The position numbers and the translations under genes are program-made. Of a stretch of DNA of 56,768 nt, positions 47,881 to 56,768 are shown one piece after another. Below the pieces are notes generated by a model that saw only the letters and a program-made list of their open reading frames with translations, ran no database searches and was not told the DNA's origin. Position 1 is the stretch's first letter. Every line of letters starts with the position of its first letter. Source of the DNA: JBJXHG01 sp046160865 (GTDB lineage Bacteria > Planctomycetota > UBA1135 > GCA-002686595). Location: contig JBJXHG010000174.1 of assembly GCA_046160865.1 (NCBI GenBank), positions 1-56,768 of the forward strand. The letters are read 5' to 3'.

Positions 47881-48960
47881 CTACCGCTCGCGCGCCGGTG
47901 CCGGCGCAGCGGCGCGGGCTTCGCGCTCACGCAGCTTGCGGGCGCGACGGAGCGCGCGAAAGCTGATCAGCTTCTGCGACGACTCGTCCCACAGGTGCAG
48001 CGTGAGCGACTTCAAGCTCTTGCGCACCGTGACCTGCGCCACACCTTGGAAGAGCGGCGCGGATTCGTGACAGCGCTCCAAGTTGTAGTTGGGGATGCGC
48101 GGGCTCAGGTGATGGACGTGATGGAACCCGATGTTGCCCGAGAACCACTGCAACACCTTCGGCAGCTTGTAGAACGAGCTGCCGCGCAGCGCCGCCGTCG
48201 TGTAGTCCCAATCCCCCGCACGCTGCCAGTAGGCGTCCTCGAACTGATGCTGGACGTAGAAGAGCCAGATGCCCGCCGCTCCCGACAGGGCCGTGATCGA
48301 GAGCTGGATGATCAGGTACGGCACGAATCCGTAGATGGAGCCGAGCGTGAGCACCATGCCGACGATCGCCACGTTCATCCACCACACCGAGTGACGTTCC
48401 TTGCCGGTCGCCTCCGGCGACGGCACGCGCTGCACGAACAGGAACATGACGATCGGCGCGAGCACGAAGAGCACGAACGGATTGCGCGCGAGGCGGTACG
48501 CGAACTTGCGCCACCGCGACGCCTGCACGTACTCCTGCACCGTCAACGTCCACACGTCGCCGGCTCCACGCCGATCGAGATCACCTGCCGTCGCGTGGTG
48601 CACCGCGTGCTGCCAGCGCCAGTGCCCGTACGGCGTGAACGTCCAGAGGCCCGCGACGAAGCCGACGATGCGGTTCGCGCGCCGCGACACGAAGTAGGAG
48701 CCGTGGCCGCAGTCGTGGAAGATGATGAACACGCGCACGAGCACGCCGCTCGCGAGCACGGCGAGTGGCGCCGTGAGCCACCACGACACGTCCAGGCTCA
48801 GGTACATCAGGTACCAGAGCAGCACGTACGAGCCGAAGCTGTTCACGATCTGCCAAGTCGCACGCCAAGGGTGCGGCTTCTGGTAGTCCGCGACGGCGGC
48901 CTGCCACTCCGCGACGACGGCTCGTTGCCGGGACTCGACTGGGTTGGCGGTGTCGGTCAT
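47881..48960 (-). CDS. Fatty acid desaturase (DesA/FAD2 type)
   Basis: The roughly 359-residue membrane di-iron enzyme has three histidine boxes: HDCGH, HAVHH and HHVHH. Four to six hydrophobic helices surround them (IVNSFGSYVLLWYLMYLSL, ILARNPFVLFVLAPIVMFLF-like and WWMNVAIVGMVLTLGSIYG). The arrangement matches omega-6/omega-3 acyl-lipid desaturases that add double bonds to membrane lipid chains. ATG 48960 is preferred; ATG 48999 adds 13 residues. The C-terminal tail is Arg/Ala-rich. It is likely a single-gene unit. Confidence 0.9.
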   Translation of the reverse strand: MTDTANPVESRQRAVVAEWQAAVADYQKPHPWRATWQIVNSFGSYVLLWYLMYLSLDVSWWLTAPLAVLASGVLVRVFIIFHDCGHGSYFVSRRANRIVGFVAGLWTFTPYGHWRWQHAVHHATAGDLDRRGAGDVWTLTVQEYVQASRWRKFAYRLARNPFVLFVLAPIVMFLFVQRVPSPEATGKERHSVWWMNVAIVGMVLTLGSIYGFVPYLIIQLSITALSGAAGIWLFYVQHQFEDAYWQRAGDWDYTTAALRGSSFYKLPKVLQWFSGNIGFHHVHHLSPRIPNYNLERCHESAPLFQGVAQVTVRKSLKSLTLHLWDESSQKLISFRALRRARKLREREARAAAPAPARER

Positions 48961-49194
48961 CGAGAGTCGAAACGCAGCCTGTGGCCGATCGTGCAGCATA
49001 GACCCAGCGCCGCTCCGGCGGTTCCCTCGCGCACGATTCCGTGCAATCGATACTCGGATCTACACATCCGCCGAGACCCCTACGAACGCTCGTCGACGCA
49101 TCCTGCCCGGAGGCTAGAGGACTTCACCGCGCAAGTCGATCGCGAATCGCACTGGCCGGCAGGTCTCTCTCCCTCTATGTCGCGAGCAGTGTGT

Positions 49195-49220
49195 CGCGAG
49201 CCGTGCGGGCCGGGCTCGCG
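49195..49220 (-). terminator. Possible terminator after the first DUF1028 gene
   Basis: CGCGAGCC (49195-49202) pairs with GGCTCGCG (49213-49220), loop of 10 nt, starting 13 bp beyond the stop codon at 49233 on the minus strand. Confidence 0.45.
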
Positions 49221-49232
49221 GCCCCGCCTCGC

Positions 49233-50738
49233 TCACGGAACGATGCCGAACCCGACAACGTTCGTGACATGGTTCGGCAGCACCGCCGCCCAGTCCATCC
49301 GCCGTCCGACGTAGAACTGCATCAAGCCGGGCGAAGCGACGAAGCGCGCCTCCGCGCGGCCGGATGCGTCGAGCACGCCGAGCGTGCCTTGGAAGCGCAG
49401 GTTGTTCGCCTGTCCGACGCTCGCACGCAGCAGCGTGTCGCAGTTGAGCGGCACGGCCTGGCCTTGGAACACGATGCCCGGCACTGTCCCCGACGCGCTG
49501 CCGAGCACGTGGTATCCGGCCGAAGCGTGCGCGGCACCGAGGTTCAACGTGAACGGCACCAGTGCGCCGCTCGTCGCGCTGACGGAATGGAAGCCGCTGT
49601 GCAGCTCGCTCAGCGCGTCGACTTGGATCTCGAGCCGTGGCCACAAGAGGATCGCGTCGAGCGCCTGATACGTCACCGAGAACTGGAGCGTGAACGTGCC
49701 GCTGTGCGTGCTCGCGACGACCGGGAACGAATAGTGGCCGCCGCCGTGATTCGTGACGGTCCCGACCGACGCCGAATCGCCGGTCGTCGCGGCGACGTGG
49801 AGCTGGTTCGCCGGATCGGTGACGGGGTTGCCGTCGATGTCGTTCAGCTGCACGTCGACCGTGAGCGACGACACGCCGTCGGCGACGAGTCGCTGCGCGC
49901 TCGCTTCGACGCGCGAGAGCAAGTGGTCCGCGATGCCCAGCTTGTCGTGACGCCACGCGTCGTACTTGCGCTCGAGGAGCTCCACCGGCTCCGGGCCGCC
50001 GGAGAAGCTGATCGCACGCAGGTCGCAGAAGTAGGTACCGTTCGCGCAGCCGTTCGTCCCCGGTCCGCAGTTGCCGTCGCTGTCCCCCATGCGCGCGAGC
50101 ACGAAGAACGACGTGTACGACGAATACACGAAGTTCGGCGGCGGCGTGCCGCACGAATCGGGCGCGCCCGTCTGGCACGAGCAGCGTCCGTCGCCGCCGA
50201 GCGCACGTGCGGCTTCCATCGCCGCCAGCGCGCGCTGCGACAAGTCACCGGGCGTGGTGAGCAGCGCGATCTCGGCCGCCGTGACGACGGCATCGCCTGC
50301 CAGCACGTTGCCTTGGATCGAGTAGCGCACGTCGCCGTCCTCGCCCGTGACGCCGATGCGCGCGAGACCCGCGAGGCTGCCGGTGAACGTCGCAGGCGGC
50401 TCGGTCATCGAAACGATGCCGTACTGACGCGTCTGGTGGTTCCCGTCGAGGAGCGCGAGCTCCTGGATGATCTGCGCCGGTGGCGTGCCGCCCAAGAGGC
50501 CGTTCCAGATGTAGGCGCGGTTCTGGCCGCTGTTGTCGATCTGCGATTGCGCGGCCGCTCCGCCCTTGCCGACGACGACGACCGCGAGCTTGTTCTTCAA
50601 GCCGATGCTCGGGATGCACGTCGCACCGGCGACGCACACCTCGCGTGTCTTCGTGTTCACGACGACGACGGACCACGTCGCACGCGCGGCAGGAGCGAGC
50701 AGCAGCGTGAACGCGGCGAGACCGAGGAGCTTCTTCAT
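49233..50738 (-). CDS. Secreted DUF1028 (Ntn-hydrolase-like) protein, downstream paralogue
   Basis: The 501-residue protein has signal peptide LLLAPAARA, after which the mature chain begins TWSVVVVNTKTREVCVAGATCI, the DUF1028 opening whose Thr could be an N-terminal nucleophile after cleavage. DUF1028 runs to about 235 with a Cys-rich insertion (RCSCQTGAPDSCG, CGPGTNGCANGTYFC). An invasin/Ig-like domain (about 255-375) and a C-terminal beta domain (about 390-500, YHVLGSASGTVPGIVFQGQAVPL, then YVGRRMDWAAVLP) follow. Its domain order is identical to the neighbour 49 bp upstream, a tandem duplication. The family activity is unproven. Confidence 0.85.
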   Translation of the reverse strand: MKKLLGLAAFTLLLAPAARATWSVVVVNTKTREVCVAGATCIPSIGLKNKLAVVVVGKGGAAAQSQIDNSGQNRAYIWNGLLGGTPPAQIIQELALLDGNHQTRQYGIVSMTEPPATFTGSLAGLARIGVTGEDGDVRYSIQGNVLAGDAVVTAAEIALLTTPGDLSQRALAAMEAARALGGDGRCSCQTGAPDSCGTPPPNFVYSSYTSFFVLARMGDSDGNCGPGTNGCANGTYFCDLRAISFSGGPEPVELLERKYDAWRHDKLGIADHLLSRVEASAQRLVADGVSSLTVDVQLNDIDGNPVTDPANQLHVAATTGDSASVGTVTNHGGGHYSFPVVASTHSGTFTLQFSVTYQALDAILLWPRLEIQVDALSELHSGFHSVSATSGALVPFTLNLGAAHASAGYHVLGSASGTVPGIVFQGQAVPLNCDTLLRASVGQANNLRFQGTLGVLDASGRAEARFVASPGLMQFYVGRRMDWAAVLPNHVTNVVGFGIVP

Positions 50739-50787
50739 CGCACGACCTTTCGAATTCGGTGCGTCGTGAGCCGACTCGCCGCCGCGC

Positions 50788-52305
50788 TCACGGGAGCACG
50801 TCGAAGCCGACCAAGTTGGTGACATGGCCGGGCAGCACCGCCGCCCAATCCATCCGTCTTCCGACGTAGAACTGCAGCAGCGACGGCGACGCGACGAAGC
50901 GCGCCTCGCCGCGACCGAGCGCATCGAGCGCGCCCGCCGTCCCTTGGAAGCGCAGGTTGTTCGCGTGCGCGACACTCGCGCGCAGCAGCGTGTCGCAATT
51001 CAGCGGCACGGCTTGGCCTTGGAACACGATGCCCGGCGTCGTGCCCGACGCGCTGCCGAGCACGTGGTACGGAACCGCCGCTTGCGCGGCGCCGAGGTTC
51101 AGCGTGAGCGGCACCGCTGCGCCCGACGACGCGCTCACGGTCGCGCAGCCGCTGTGCAGCTCGGTCAGCGTGTCGACCGGCACGACGACGTTCGGCCAAA
51201 GGCGCACGGCCCGTGCTCCGTGCTGCACGGTGATCGCGAGCGACAGCGTGCCCGGCGTCGTCGTCGCGCTGACCGGGAACGACAAGTGGCCGCCGCCGTG
51301 ATCGGTGACGCCACCGACCGACGCGGCGTTGTCACCGACCGACACGATCGAAAGCGTCGCCGGATTGCTCGTCACGAGCGCGCCGTCGACATCGACGAGC
51401 TGCACGTCGACCGTGATCGACGAGAGGCCGTCCGCGACGAGGCGCTGCGCCGACGGCTCGACGCGCGTTCGCAAGTGATCCGCGACGCCGCGCAGATCGT
51501 TGCGCCAGGCGTCGTACTTGCGTGCCAGGAACTCGATCGGCTCGGGGCCGCCCGGCAGGCTGATCGCGCGCACGTCGCAGTAGTACACGCCGTTCGCGCA
51601 ACCGTTCGAGCCCGGCGTTCCGCACACGCCGTCGACGTCCCCCATCCGCGCGACGCAGATGTACGCCGTGAACGCCGAGTAGTGGAACTGCGCCGGCGCG
51701 CAGCCGCACGCCATCGGCGCCGTCGAGCTGCACGAGCAGCGTCCGTCACCGCCGCGCGCGCGCGCCGCTTCCATCGCGGCCATCACGCGCTGCGACAGAT
51801 CGCCCGGCGAGTTGCGCAGCGCGAGCTCCGCGTCGTTCACGACCGCGTCGCACGTGAGGATGTTGCCCTGGATCGCGTAGCGCAGATCGCCGACGACGCC
51901 GGTGACGCCGCTCGCGGCGAGCGCGGCCTGGCTGCCGGTGAACGTCGCCGGCACGTCGCCCATCGTCACGATGCCGTACTGACGTGTCTGGTGCGCTCCA
52001 TCCTGCGCTTGGAGATCGACGAGCATCTGCGCGGGCGTCGTGCCGGCTTGCATCGCGTTCCAGATGTACACGCGATTCTGTCCGGTCGAATCGACGCTGG
52101 ATTGGCAAGCGGCCACTCCTTGCCCGACGCGCACGACCGCGGCGCGCGCCTTCAGGTTGAATCCCGCGATGCACGTCGCCGATGCGATGCAGACTTCGCC
52201 GGTCTTCGTGTCGACGACGACGATCGACCACGTCGCGCGCGCGGGAGCGACGAGGACGAAGAGCGAGCAGACGAGGAGAGCCAGGCGCGCGAGGGAGAGC
52301 TTCAT
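50788..52305 (-). CDS. Secreted DUF1028 (Ntn-hydrolase-like) protein, upstream paralogue
   Basis: The 505-residue protein shares signal peptide, DUF1028, Ig-like and C-terminal beta domains in the same order with the gene that follows it. The mature start TWSIVVVDTKTGEVCIASATCIAG is conserved, as are QYGIVTMGDVPATFTGS and QGNILTCDAVV. The C-terminal 90 residues are the most similar part at both DNA and protein level. Cys-rich stretches (RCSCSSTAPMACGCAPAQ) suggest disulfides, fitting export. Transcription is probably shared with the paralogue; the gap to accB upstream is 163 bp. Confidence 0.85.
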   Translation of the reverse strand: MKLSLARLALLVCSLFVLVAPARATWSIVVVDTKTGEVCIASATCIAGFNLKARAAVVRVGQGVAACQSSVDSTGQNRVYIWNAMQAGTTPAQMLVDLQAQDGAHQTRQYGIVTMGDVPATFTGSQAALAASGVTGVVGDLRYAIQGNILTCDAVVNDAELALRNSPGDLSQRVMAAMEAARARGGDGRCSCSSTAPMACGCAPAQFHYSAFTAYICVARMGDVDGVCGTPGSNGCANGVYYCDVRAISLPGGPEPIEFLARKYDAWRNDLRGVADHLRTRVEPSAQRLVADGLSSITVDVQLVDVDGALVTSNPATLSIVSVGDNAASVGGVTDHGGGHLSFPVSATTTPGTLSLAITVQHGARAVRLWPNVVVPVDTLTELHSGCATVSASSGAAVPLTLNLGAAQAAVPYHVLGSASGTTPGIVFQGQAVPLNCDTLLRASVAHANNLRFQGTAGALDALGRGEARFVASPSLLQFYVGRRMDWAAVLPGHVTNLVGFDVLP

Positions 52306-52468
52306 GGCCGTTCCAGTGTACTGCGGCGAGCTCCGCCCGCTGGCCGCGGGCGAGCGCAGCGCGTGGATGCGCCGGTCGCACAACCCAGCACGCACACGCG
52401 GCAGACGCGGCGCATGTGGCAGACGCAGCGGACGCAGCGCATGCCGCGCCACCGGATGGATCGCGTCG

Positions 52469-53023
52469 CTACGCGACGCTCGGGGCGACGCTCGGGACGA
52501 CGCTCGGGGTGACGCCGACGTCGTCCTTGAGGAGCACGAGCTTCGCGCCCGACGCGACCGCTTGCCCCGCCGTCACGTAGATCTCGTGCACGACGCCGTC
52601 GGACGGCGCGCCGATCTCGTTCTGCATCTTCATCGCGGACAAGACGACGAGCGGCTCGCCCTTCGTCACGCGCTGACCCTTCGTCGCGCGCACCTCGACG
52701 ACGACGCCCGGCATGATCGCGGTGACGATGCCGCCGCCCTTGCCCGCCGCGCGCTCGGCAGCGTGCGCCGCACGCTCGCGCTCGTCCTCGATCGCGATCT
52801 CGTGGAAGTATCCGGCGAGCGTGATCTGCACGCGCGTCTCGTCGCCTTCGATCGAGAGCCCGTAGCTGAAGCCGTCGCGCTGGATGACGACCTGGCCGAG
52901 GTCGTCGACCTCCTGATAACTCAAGTCGAGCACCTTGCCGTCGACGGTGACGACCAACTCTCCGAGGCGTTCGATCAAGTCGACTTCGTGCCCGCGTCCG
53001 TTGACTTCGACGTAGTACTTCAC
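52469..53023 (-). CDS. accB: Biotin carboxyl carrier subunit of an acyl-CoA carboxylase
   Basis: The 184-residue protein has a C-terminal biotinyl domain with the modified Lys in VLSAMKMQNEI, preceded by GVVVEVRATKGQRVTKGEPLV. Residues 1-95 are a beta-rich domain like the BT linker of propionyl-CoA carboxylase alpha rather than the Pro/Ala linker of short AccB. The GTG start overlaps the accC stop (GTGA). Together the pair resembles one alpha chain split in two. The last residues (TPSVVPSVAPSVA) are encoded by a 12-bp tandem repeat. Confidence 0.88.
   Translation of the reverse strand: MKYYVEVNGRGHEVDLIERLGELVVTVDGKVLDLSYQEVDDLGQVVIQRDGFSYGLSIEGDETRVQITLAGYFHEIAIEDERERAAHAAERAAGKGGGIVTAIMPGVVVEVRATKGQRVTKGEPLVVLSAMKMQNEIGAPSDGVVHEIYVTAGQAVASGAKLVLLKDDVGVTPSVVPSVAPSVA
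52475..52510. repeat. Three 12-bp tandem repeats at the accB 3' end
   Basis: GACGCTCGGGGC, GACGCTCGGGAC and GACGCTCGGGGT are consecutive, encoding PSV-type units at the C-terminus of the biotin carrier protein. The copy number may vary between strains. Confidence 0.75.
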
Positions 53024-54579
53024 GCGGACGCCTCCGGTCGGCGCACGCCGTGCGCGACGTTGTCCGACATCCCGCGCCGGCTGCGCGCGAGCCACGCGCT
53101 GCGCGCGGCGCTGTCCGTGCCGAGCGTCCGTCGCACCGCTTGACGGTGGCGGAAGATCGCCGCCGCTGCTGCGACGAGCGCGTCGAAGTCCTGTCGCTCG
53201 CGCTTGAGGTCCAGCGCCTCGAGGAAATGCGTGTCGAAGTCGCCCTTTTGGAAGCGCTCGTCCTCGAGCACCGCGAGCGCGGCCGGCGCGCTCGTGCGCA
53301 CGCCGCCGATGTTCATCTCTTGCAGCGCGCGGCGCATGCGGGCAATGGCCTCATCCCGCGCGGCGCCCCACACGATCAATTTGCCGAGCATCGGGTCGTA
53401 GTTCACGCCGACCTCCATGCCGCGGTACATGCCGAGATCGAGGCGCACGAACGGACCGCCCGGCATGCGCAGATTGTGGATGGTGCCGGTGGACGGGAGA
53501 AAACCGTGGAACGGGTCCTCGGCGTTGAGGCGCACCTCGATCGCCCAGCCGCGCCACGTGATCGCGCTTTGCTGGTAACCGAGCTTCTCGCCCGCCGCGA
53601 CGCGCAGCTGCTCGCGCACGAGATCGACGCCCGTGACCATCTCGGTCACCGGATGCTCGACCTGCAAGCGCGTGTTCATCTCGAGGAAGTAGAAGTCGCC
53701 GTCCTTCGCGCTCTTCGCGTTCGGCTTCGGCGTCCAGAGGAACTCCACGGTGCCCGCGTTCTCGTATCCAACCGCGCGGCCGGCCGCGAGCGCGACAGCG
53801 CCCATCTTCTCGCGCGTCGCGTCGTCGATGACGACGGACGGACATTCCTCGAGCAGTTTCTGGTGACGGCGCTGGATCGAGCACTCGCGCACACCGTAGT
53901 GCACGCCATTGCCGTGCTTGTCGAAGAGCAACTGCACTTCGATGTGACGCGGGCGATCGAGATAGCGCTCGATGTACAAACGTCCGTCGCCGAACGAGCT
54001 CTTCGCTTCGCCGGACGCGGTGCGGAACGCGCTCTCCATCTGCGCCGCTTCGCGCACGATGCGAATGCCCTTGCCGCCGCCGCCGGCCGCAGCTTTCAGC
54101 GCGATCGGATAGCCGACCTTCTCGGCCTCCGCGATCGCGGCCTTCGCATCGTCTACCGGATCGACGATGCCCGGCACGACCGGCACGTTCGCGGCCTTCA
54201 TCGCGCGGCGGCTCTTGATCTTGTCCCCCATCGCTTCGATCGCGGACGCGGGCGGACCGATCCACGTGAGTCCCGCGTCGACGACCGCGCGCGCGAACTT
54301 CGCATTCTCCGACAGGAAGCCGTAGCCGGGATGGATCGCTTCCGCGCCCGTCGCTTTCGCCGCGGCGATCACCTTGTCCGCGACGAGGTAGCTCTCCGAC
54401 GGCAAGTTGCCGCCGAGCGCGACCGCGCGGTGCGCCATGCGCGTGTGCAGCGCCTTCTTGTCGAAGTCCGAGTAGACGGCGACCGTCTCGATGCCCATCT
54501 CGCGCGCGGAGCGGATGACACGCAGAGCGATCTCGCCGCGGTTGGCGATCAGGATGCGGTGGAACATGGGGGCGGACAT
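53020..54579 (-). CDS. accC: Biotin carboxylase subunit of an acyl-CoA carboxylase
   Basis: The 519-residue ATP-grasp enzyme carboxylates biotin with bicarbonate and ATP. Its motifs are FHRILIANRGEIALRVIRSAREMGI, the Gly-rich loop KAAAGGGGKGIRIV, the catalytic CSIQRRHQKLLEECPS, and FLEMNTRLQVEHPVTEMVTG. The C-terminus carries about 65 residues beyond a typical AccC (LDLKRERQDFDALVAAAAAIFRHRQ), again like the acyl-CoA carboxylase alpha chain. The start at 54579 (MSAPMFHRIL) or 54567 is plausible. No carboxyltransferase gene is visible in the window, so the acyl substrate is open. Confidence 0.92.
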   Translation of the reverse strand: MSAPMFHRILIANRGEIALRVIRSAREMGIETVAVYSDFDKKALHTRMAHRAVALGGNLPSESYLVADKVIAAAKATGAEAIHPGYGFLSENAKFARAVVDAGLTWIGPPASAIEAMGDKIKSRRAMKAANVPVVPGIVDPVDDAKAAIAEAEKVGYPIALKAAAGGGGKGIRIVREAAQMESAFRTASGEAKSSFGDGRLYIERYLDRPRHIEVQLLFDKHGNGVHYGVRECSIQRRHQKLLEECPSVVIDDATREKMGAVALAAGRAVGYENAGTVEFLWTPKPNAKSAKDGDFYFLEMNTRLQVEHPVTEMVTGVDLVREQLRVAAGEKLGYQQSAITWRGWAIEVRLNAEDPFHGFLPSTGTIHNLRMPGGPFVRLDLGMYRGMEVGVNYDPMLGKLIVWGAARDEAIARMRRALQEMNIGGVRTSAPAALAVLEDERFQKGDFDTHFLEALDLKRERQDFDALVAAAAAIFRHRQAVRRTLGTDSAARSAWLARSRRGMSDNVAHGVRRPEASA

Positions 54580-54659
54580 CAAAGCACCACGATCGGGCCG
54601 TGGCCAGGGTGAGCCGCACCCGTCGCAACGATTCCGCCGGCCCGACGGGGGCGCTCGCG

Positions 54660-56768
54660 TCACCCGTTCACACGCACGTCGAGAGGCGCCATCCCCTCGC
54701 GCTTAACCGTGATCTTCTGCCGATGCCGCGCGCCGCCCGCGCGCAGCTCCTCGGGCGTCCCGACGCGCAACTCGTGCTCGCCGACGGGCACGAGCTCGAA
54801 CGCGAAGTAGCCCTCCGCGCCGAGCTCGCGCACGGTGTCGAGATCGCCGTGACCGCTGTCGAGCGCGAGCAGCTCGCCCTCGCGCCATGCAATTGCAACG
54901 GCGAGGTCCAGCGCGCTCGATGCGTGTACGCGACCTTCGACGCGCACCGCGGGCGTGAGCTCGAAGCGCAGCTCGTGCTCGCCGGCGCCGATGCGCACGA
55001 GCCCCGTCCCGATCGGGAAGTACATGCGACCGACCTTGTCGCGCGCCTTCGCGCCGAGCCAATAGCAGCCTTCGTCGAGGAGGATCGTGAGCGGGTTCTC
55101 CTTCATCGGCGTGAGCGAGTAGTCGCCGCCACCGCCGGACCACAGTGTCACGACGTCGCGCGGCCAACCGACCGGATCGGCGATGACCGCGACCTCTGGA
55201 AGCCGCGCGACGTCGGCCGGCTCCTTCGCGCGCGGATCGAAGCGCCGCCGCAAGAGCACGATTTCGTCCGCCTCGCCGCCGCGCAGGGCAACCTCGATCG
55301 TGACGCGCGCGACGCGCTCCTCGTCGAGGCGGATCTCCAGGCCGTGCCGCCCCGCTTCGACGCCGCGCACCCAACGCGCTGCGAGGCGAGCGTCCGCTTG
55401 CGCGCGCACGTCGTACGAGCCCGCGACCAACATCGGCAGCACGAACGTTCCGTCCTTCTTCGTCGCGACGAGCCGCGCTCGTCCGTCCTGCGGTGGCTCC
55501 GTGTTCTCGTACGCGAAGACCGTCCCGCGCACACCGTTGCCGTCGCGATCCAGCACGCGTCCGGCGATCACGAGCGGCGCGGGGAGCACGACGACGAGCT
55601 CGGGGTTCTCGCCGACGGCGAGCTCGAGCGAGCGCACGGCGTAGCGCGTGTCGGGTTGCGGCGGGCCGAACGCCTCGGCGCTCGTCGCCGTGAGCCGCGC
55701 ACGAACGCGCGCTGCGCGACTCGGGAAGGCGAGTGTGAAGCGACCGGTGTCGTCCGTGCGCGTGTTGCACCACGCGGTGCGCGTGGCCGTCCCTTCGAGT
55801 GGGTAGATCGCGACGAGCGCGTGCGCGAGCGGCTTCCCGGCGTCGTCCTCGAGGCGGCCGGCGACGCGCACGGTCGCCGGCACGACGGCGCGCAGCGCGA
55901 GCTCTTCGCCTGCGCCGACTACGATCGGACGAGCGTCGCGCGTGTCGCCGAAGACGAGCTGGCCGTGGTCGTGGCGCGTGGCGTCGATCGAGGCGATGCT
56001 GCGGATCAGCTCCTCGGGACGAATGGAGATCTCGAGCCGCTGTCCCGCCCACACCGCGACGAGCTCGGCGACGCCGCTCGAATCGGTCGTCGCTTCGGAC
56101 ATCGCGCGCGACGTATCCCCCATTTCGAGTCGCTGCCGCGCGTGCCGTTCGATCGACGAGACGGTCGCGAGCACGAGCGCGCCCGCGACGGGGTGATCGG
56201 CGGGATCGCGCACGGACACGCGCAGCCGTCCGACCGGCGCGAGCACGACGCGCATGTCGTCCCAGCCGCCTTTCTCGCGCTGTTTGGGCTGCTTCGCTTG
56301 CAGTAGCACGTAGCCGGCGCGCTCGGCCTTCACCGAGTCGAACCAGCGCAAGTCCTCGACACGGAAGCTGCCGCGGTCGTCCGACGTGAGCGCGTGCTTC
56401 GGCTCGCCGTTCTCGACGAGCACGAGCCGCACGTGCGGCACGGCGTCGCCGTCGGGACCAACGGTGCTTCCGACGAGATCGCCCGTCGGAAAGCGCTCGA
56501 CCACGAGATCGAGCGCATCGAACTCGCCTTCTTTCAGCTTCACCGTCGCGTTGCCGTTGCGATGGCGTTCGCCGGGATCGGACCACAGCTGCAACGTCAG
56601 CGGTCGCTTGCCCGAGTCCGCGAGCTCGATGCGGAATCGCCCGTGCTCGTCCGTGACGACGGCGGGCAAGTCCGCGTCACCGAAGAAGCCGCGCTGGCCG
56701 GCAACCTTCACGCCGGGCACGGGCGTGCGCGCGCCATTCTCACCGGGTTCGACGTCGACGACGACGCC
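54660..56768 (-). CDS. Large carboxypeptidase-regulatory-like repeat protein, 5' end outside the window
   Basis: The frame is open through the window edge; 702 residues are visible and the N-terminus is missing. It consists of successive beta-sandwich modules of the carboxypeptidase regulatory-like/Cna-B type, each with a G-x-V-x-D...G-V-x-V-x-x-D-G-x-G-x-F pattern (VVTDEHGRFRIELA, LTSDDRGSFRVEDL, NTRTDDTGRFTLAFPS and VLDRDGNGVRGTVFAYEN). Such proteins are cell-surface or periplasmic scaffolds. Internal starts such as GTG 56720 are not real starts because VVVDVEPGENGARTPVPGVKV upstream continues the domain. It lies 80 bp upstream of accC. Confidence 0.8.
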   Translation of the reverse strand, partial: GVVVDVEPGENGARTPVPGVKVAGQRGFFGDADLPAVVTDEHGRFRIELADSGKRPLTLQLWSDPGERHRNGNATVKLKEGEFDALDLVVERFPTGDLVGSTVGPDGDAVPHVRLVLVENGEPKHALTSDDRGSFRVEDLRWFDSVKAERAGYVLLQAKQPKQREKGGWDDMRVVLAPVGRLRVSVRDPADHPVAGALVLATVSSIERHARQRLEMGDTSRAMSEATTDSSGVAELVAVWAGQRLEISIRPEELIRSIASIDATRHDHGQLVFGDTRDARPIVVGAGEELALRAVVPATVRVAGRLEDDAGKPLAHALVAIYPLEGTATRTAWCNTRTDDTGRFTLAFPSRAARVRARLTATSAEAFGPPQPDTRYAVRSLELAVGENPELVVVLPAPLVIAGRVLDRDGNGVRGTVFAYENTEPPQDGRARLVATKKDGTFVLPMLVAGSYDVRAQADARLAARWVRGVEAGRHGLEIRLDEERVARVTIEVALRGGEADEIVLLRRRFDPRAKEPADVARLPEVAVIADPVGWPRDVVTLWSGGGGDYSLTPMKENPLTILLDEGCYWLGAKARDKVGRMYFPIGTGLVRIGAGEHELRFELTPAVRVEGRVHASSALDLAVAIAWREGELLALDSGHGDLDTVRELGAEGYFAFELVPVGEHELRVGTPEELRAGGARHRQKITVKREGMAPLDVRVNG

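Noticed and set aside
52380..52450. GCAGACGC-like repeats between accB and the DUF1028 gene
   Set aside because: Imperfect, irregular spacing; probably simple GC-rich sequence rather than an element.
1..56768. CRISPR array, tRNA or rRNA genes
   Set aside because: No regularly spaced direct repeats, no tRNA cloverleaf with T-loop consensus and no conserved rRNA motifs were seen.

Overview
The window is high-GC, densely packed bacterial chromosome. The set of features fits a Gram-negative member of the Planctomycetota, probably one of the flagellated marine or freshwater lineages outside the classical Planctomycetia. Supporting signs are P-ring and L-ring flagellar genes (two-membrane envelope), large secreted proteins ending in C-terminal beta domains I associate with planctomycetes, tandem DUF1028 proteins, and a YVTN beta-propeller fused to a c-type cytochrome. 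The lineage is inferred from gene content; no rRNA or marker gene is present. I saw no tRNA, rRNA, CRISPR array or intact prophage.

Layout. 1-1.2 kb: a palindromic repeat next to a wrecked IS110-family transposase. 1.2-10 kb: housekeeping genes (VOC/zinc-ribbon protein, aldehyde dehydrogenase, secreted protein, DsbD, FeoAB with a palindromic operator candidate, RpiA). 10-13 kb: a 974-aa secreted propeller/cytochrome. 13.4-30.2 kb: flagellar rod, hook, ring and junction genes in two + strand units, fliK-flgD-flgE and flgF-flgG-flgA-flgH-flgI-flgJ-flgN-flgK-flgL-orf-GNAT. A subtilisin-like protease on the opposite strand separates the units, and each unit starts with a clear sigma-54 (-24/-12) promoter almost touching its start codon. 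30-39 kb: secreted glycoside-hydrolase-like protein, GmhA, a small HMA protein, a beta-helix protein, a GT2 glycosyltransferase and a fused glutaminase/N-acetyl-sugar amidotransferase. These look like surface-sugar functions. 39-44.4 kb: a TolC-MacA-MacB type tripartite exporter. 44.4-49 kb: a frame-broken lipoprotein, overlapping dapE and dapD genes (lysine/peptidoglycan), a helical secreted protein and a fatty acid desaturase. 49-56.8 kb, all on the minus strand: two tandem DUF1028 proteins, an acyl-CoA carboxylase alpha subunit split into AccC and a biotin carrier, and a large carboxypeptidase-regulatory-like protein running off the window edge.

The most striking unexplained signal is a family of intergenic, almost fully palindromic elements. 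They share the terminal repeat CCCGCATTTCTCACCACG and its complement. Six copies are visible: four about 180 bp with one core, one of 236 bp and one of 115 bp with different cores. They lie in convergent, divergent and co-directional gaps, in both orientations. A second, unrelated hairpin element with its own terminal repeats sits between tolC and macA.
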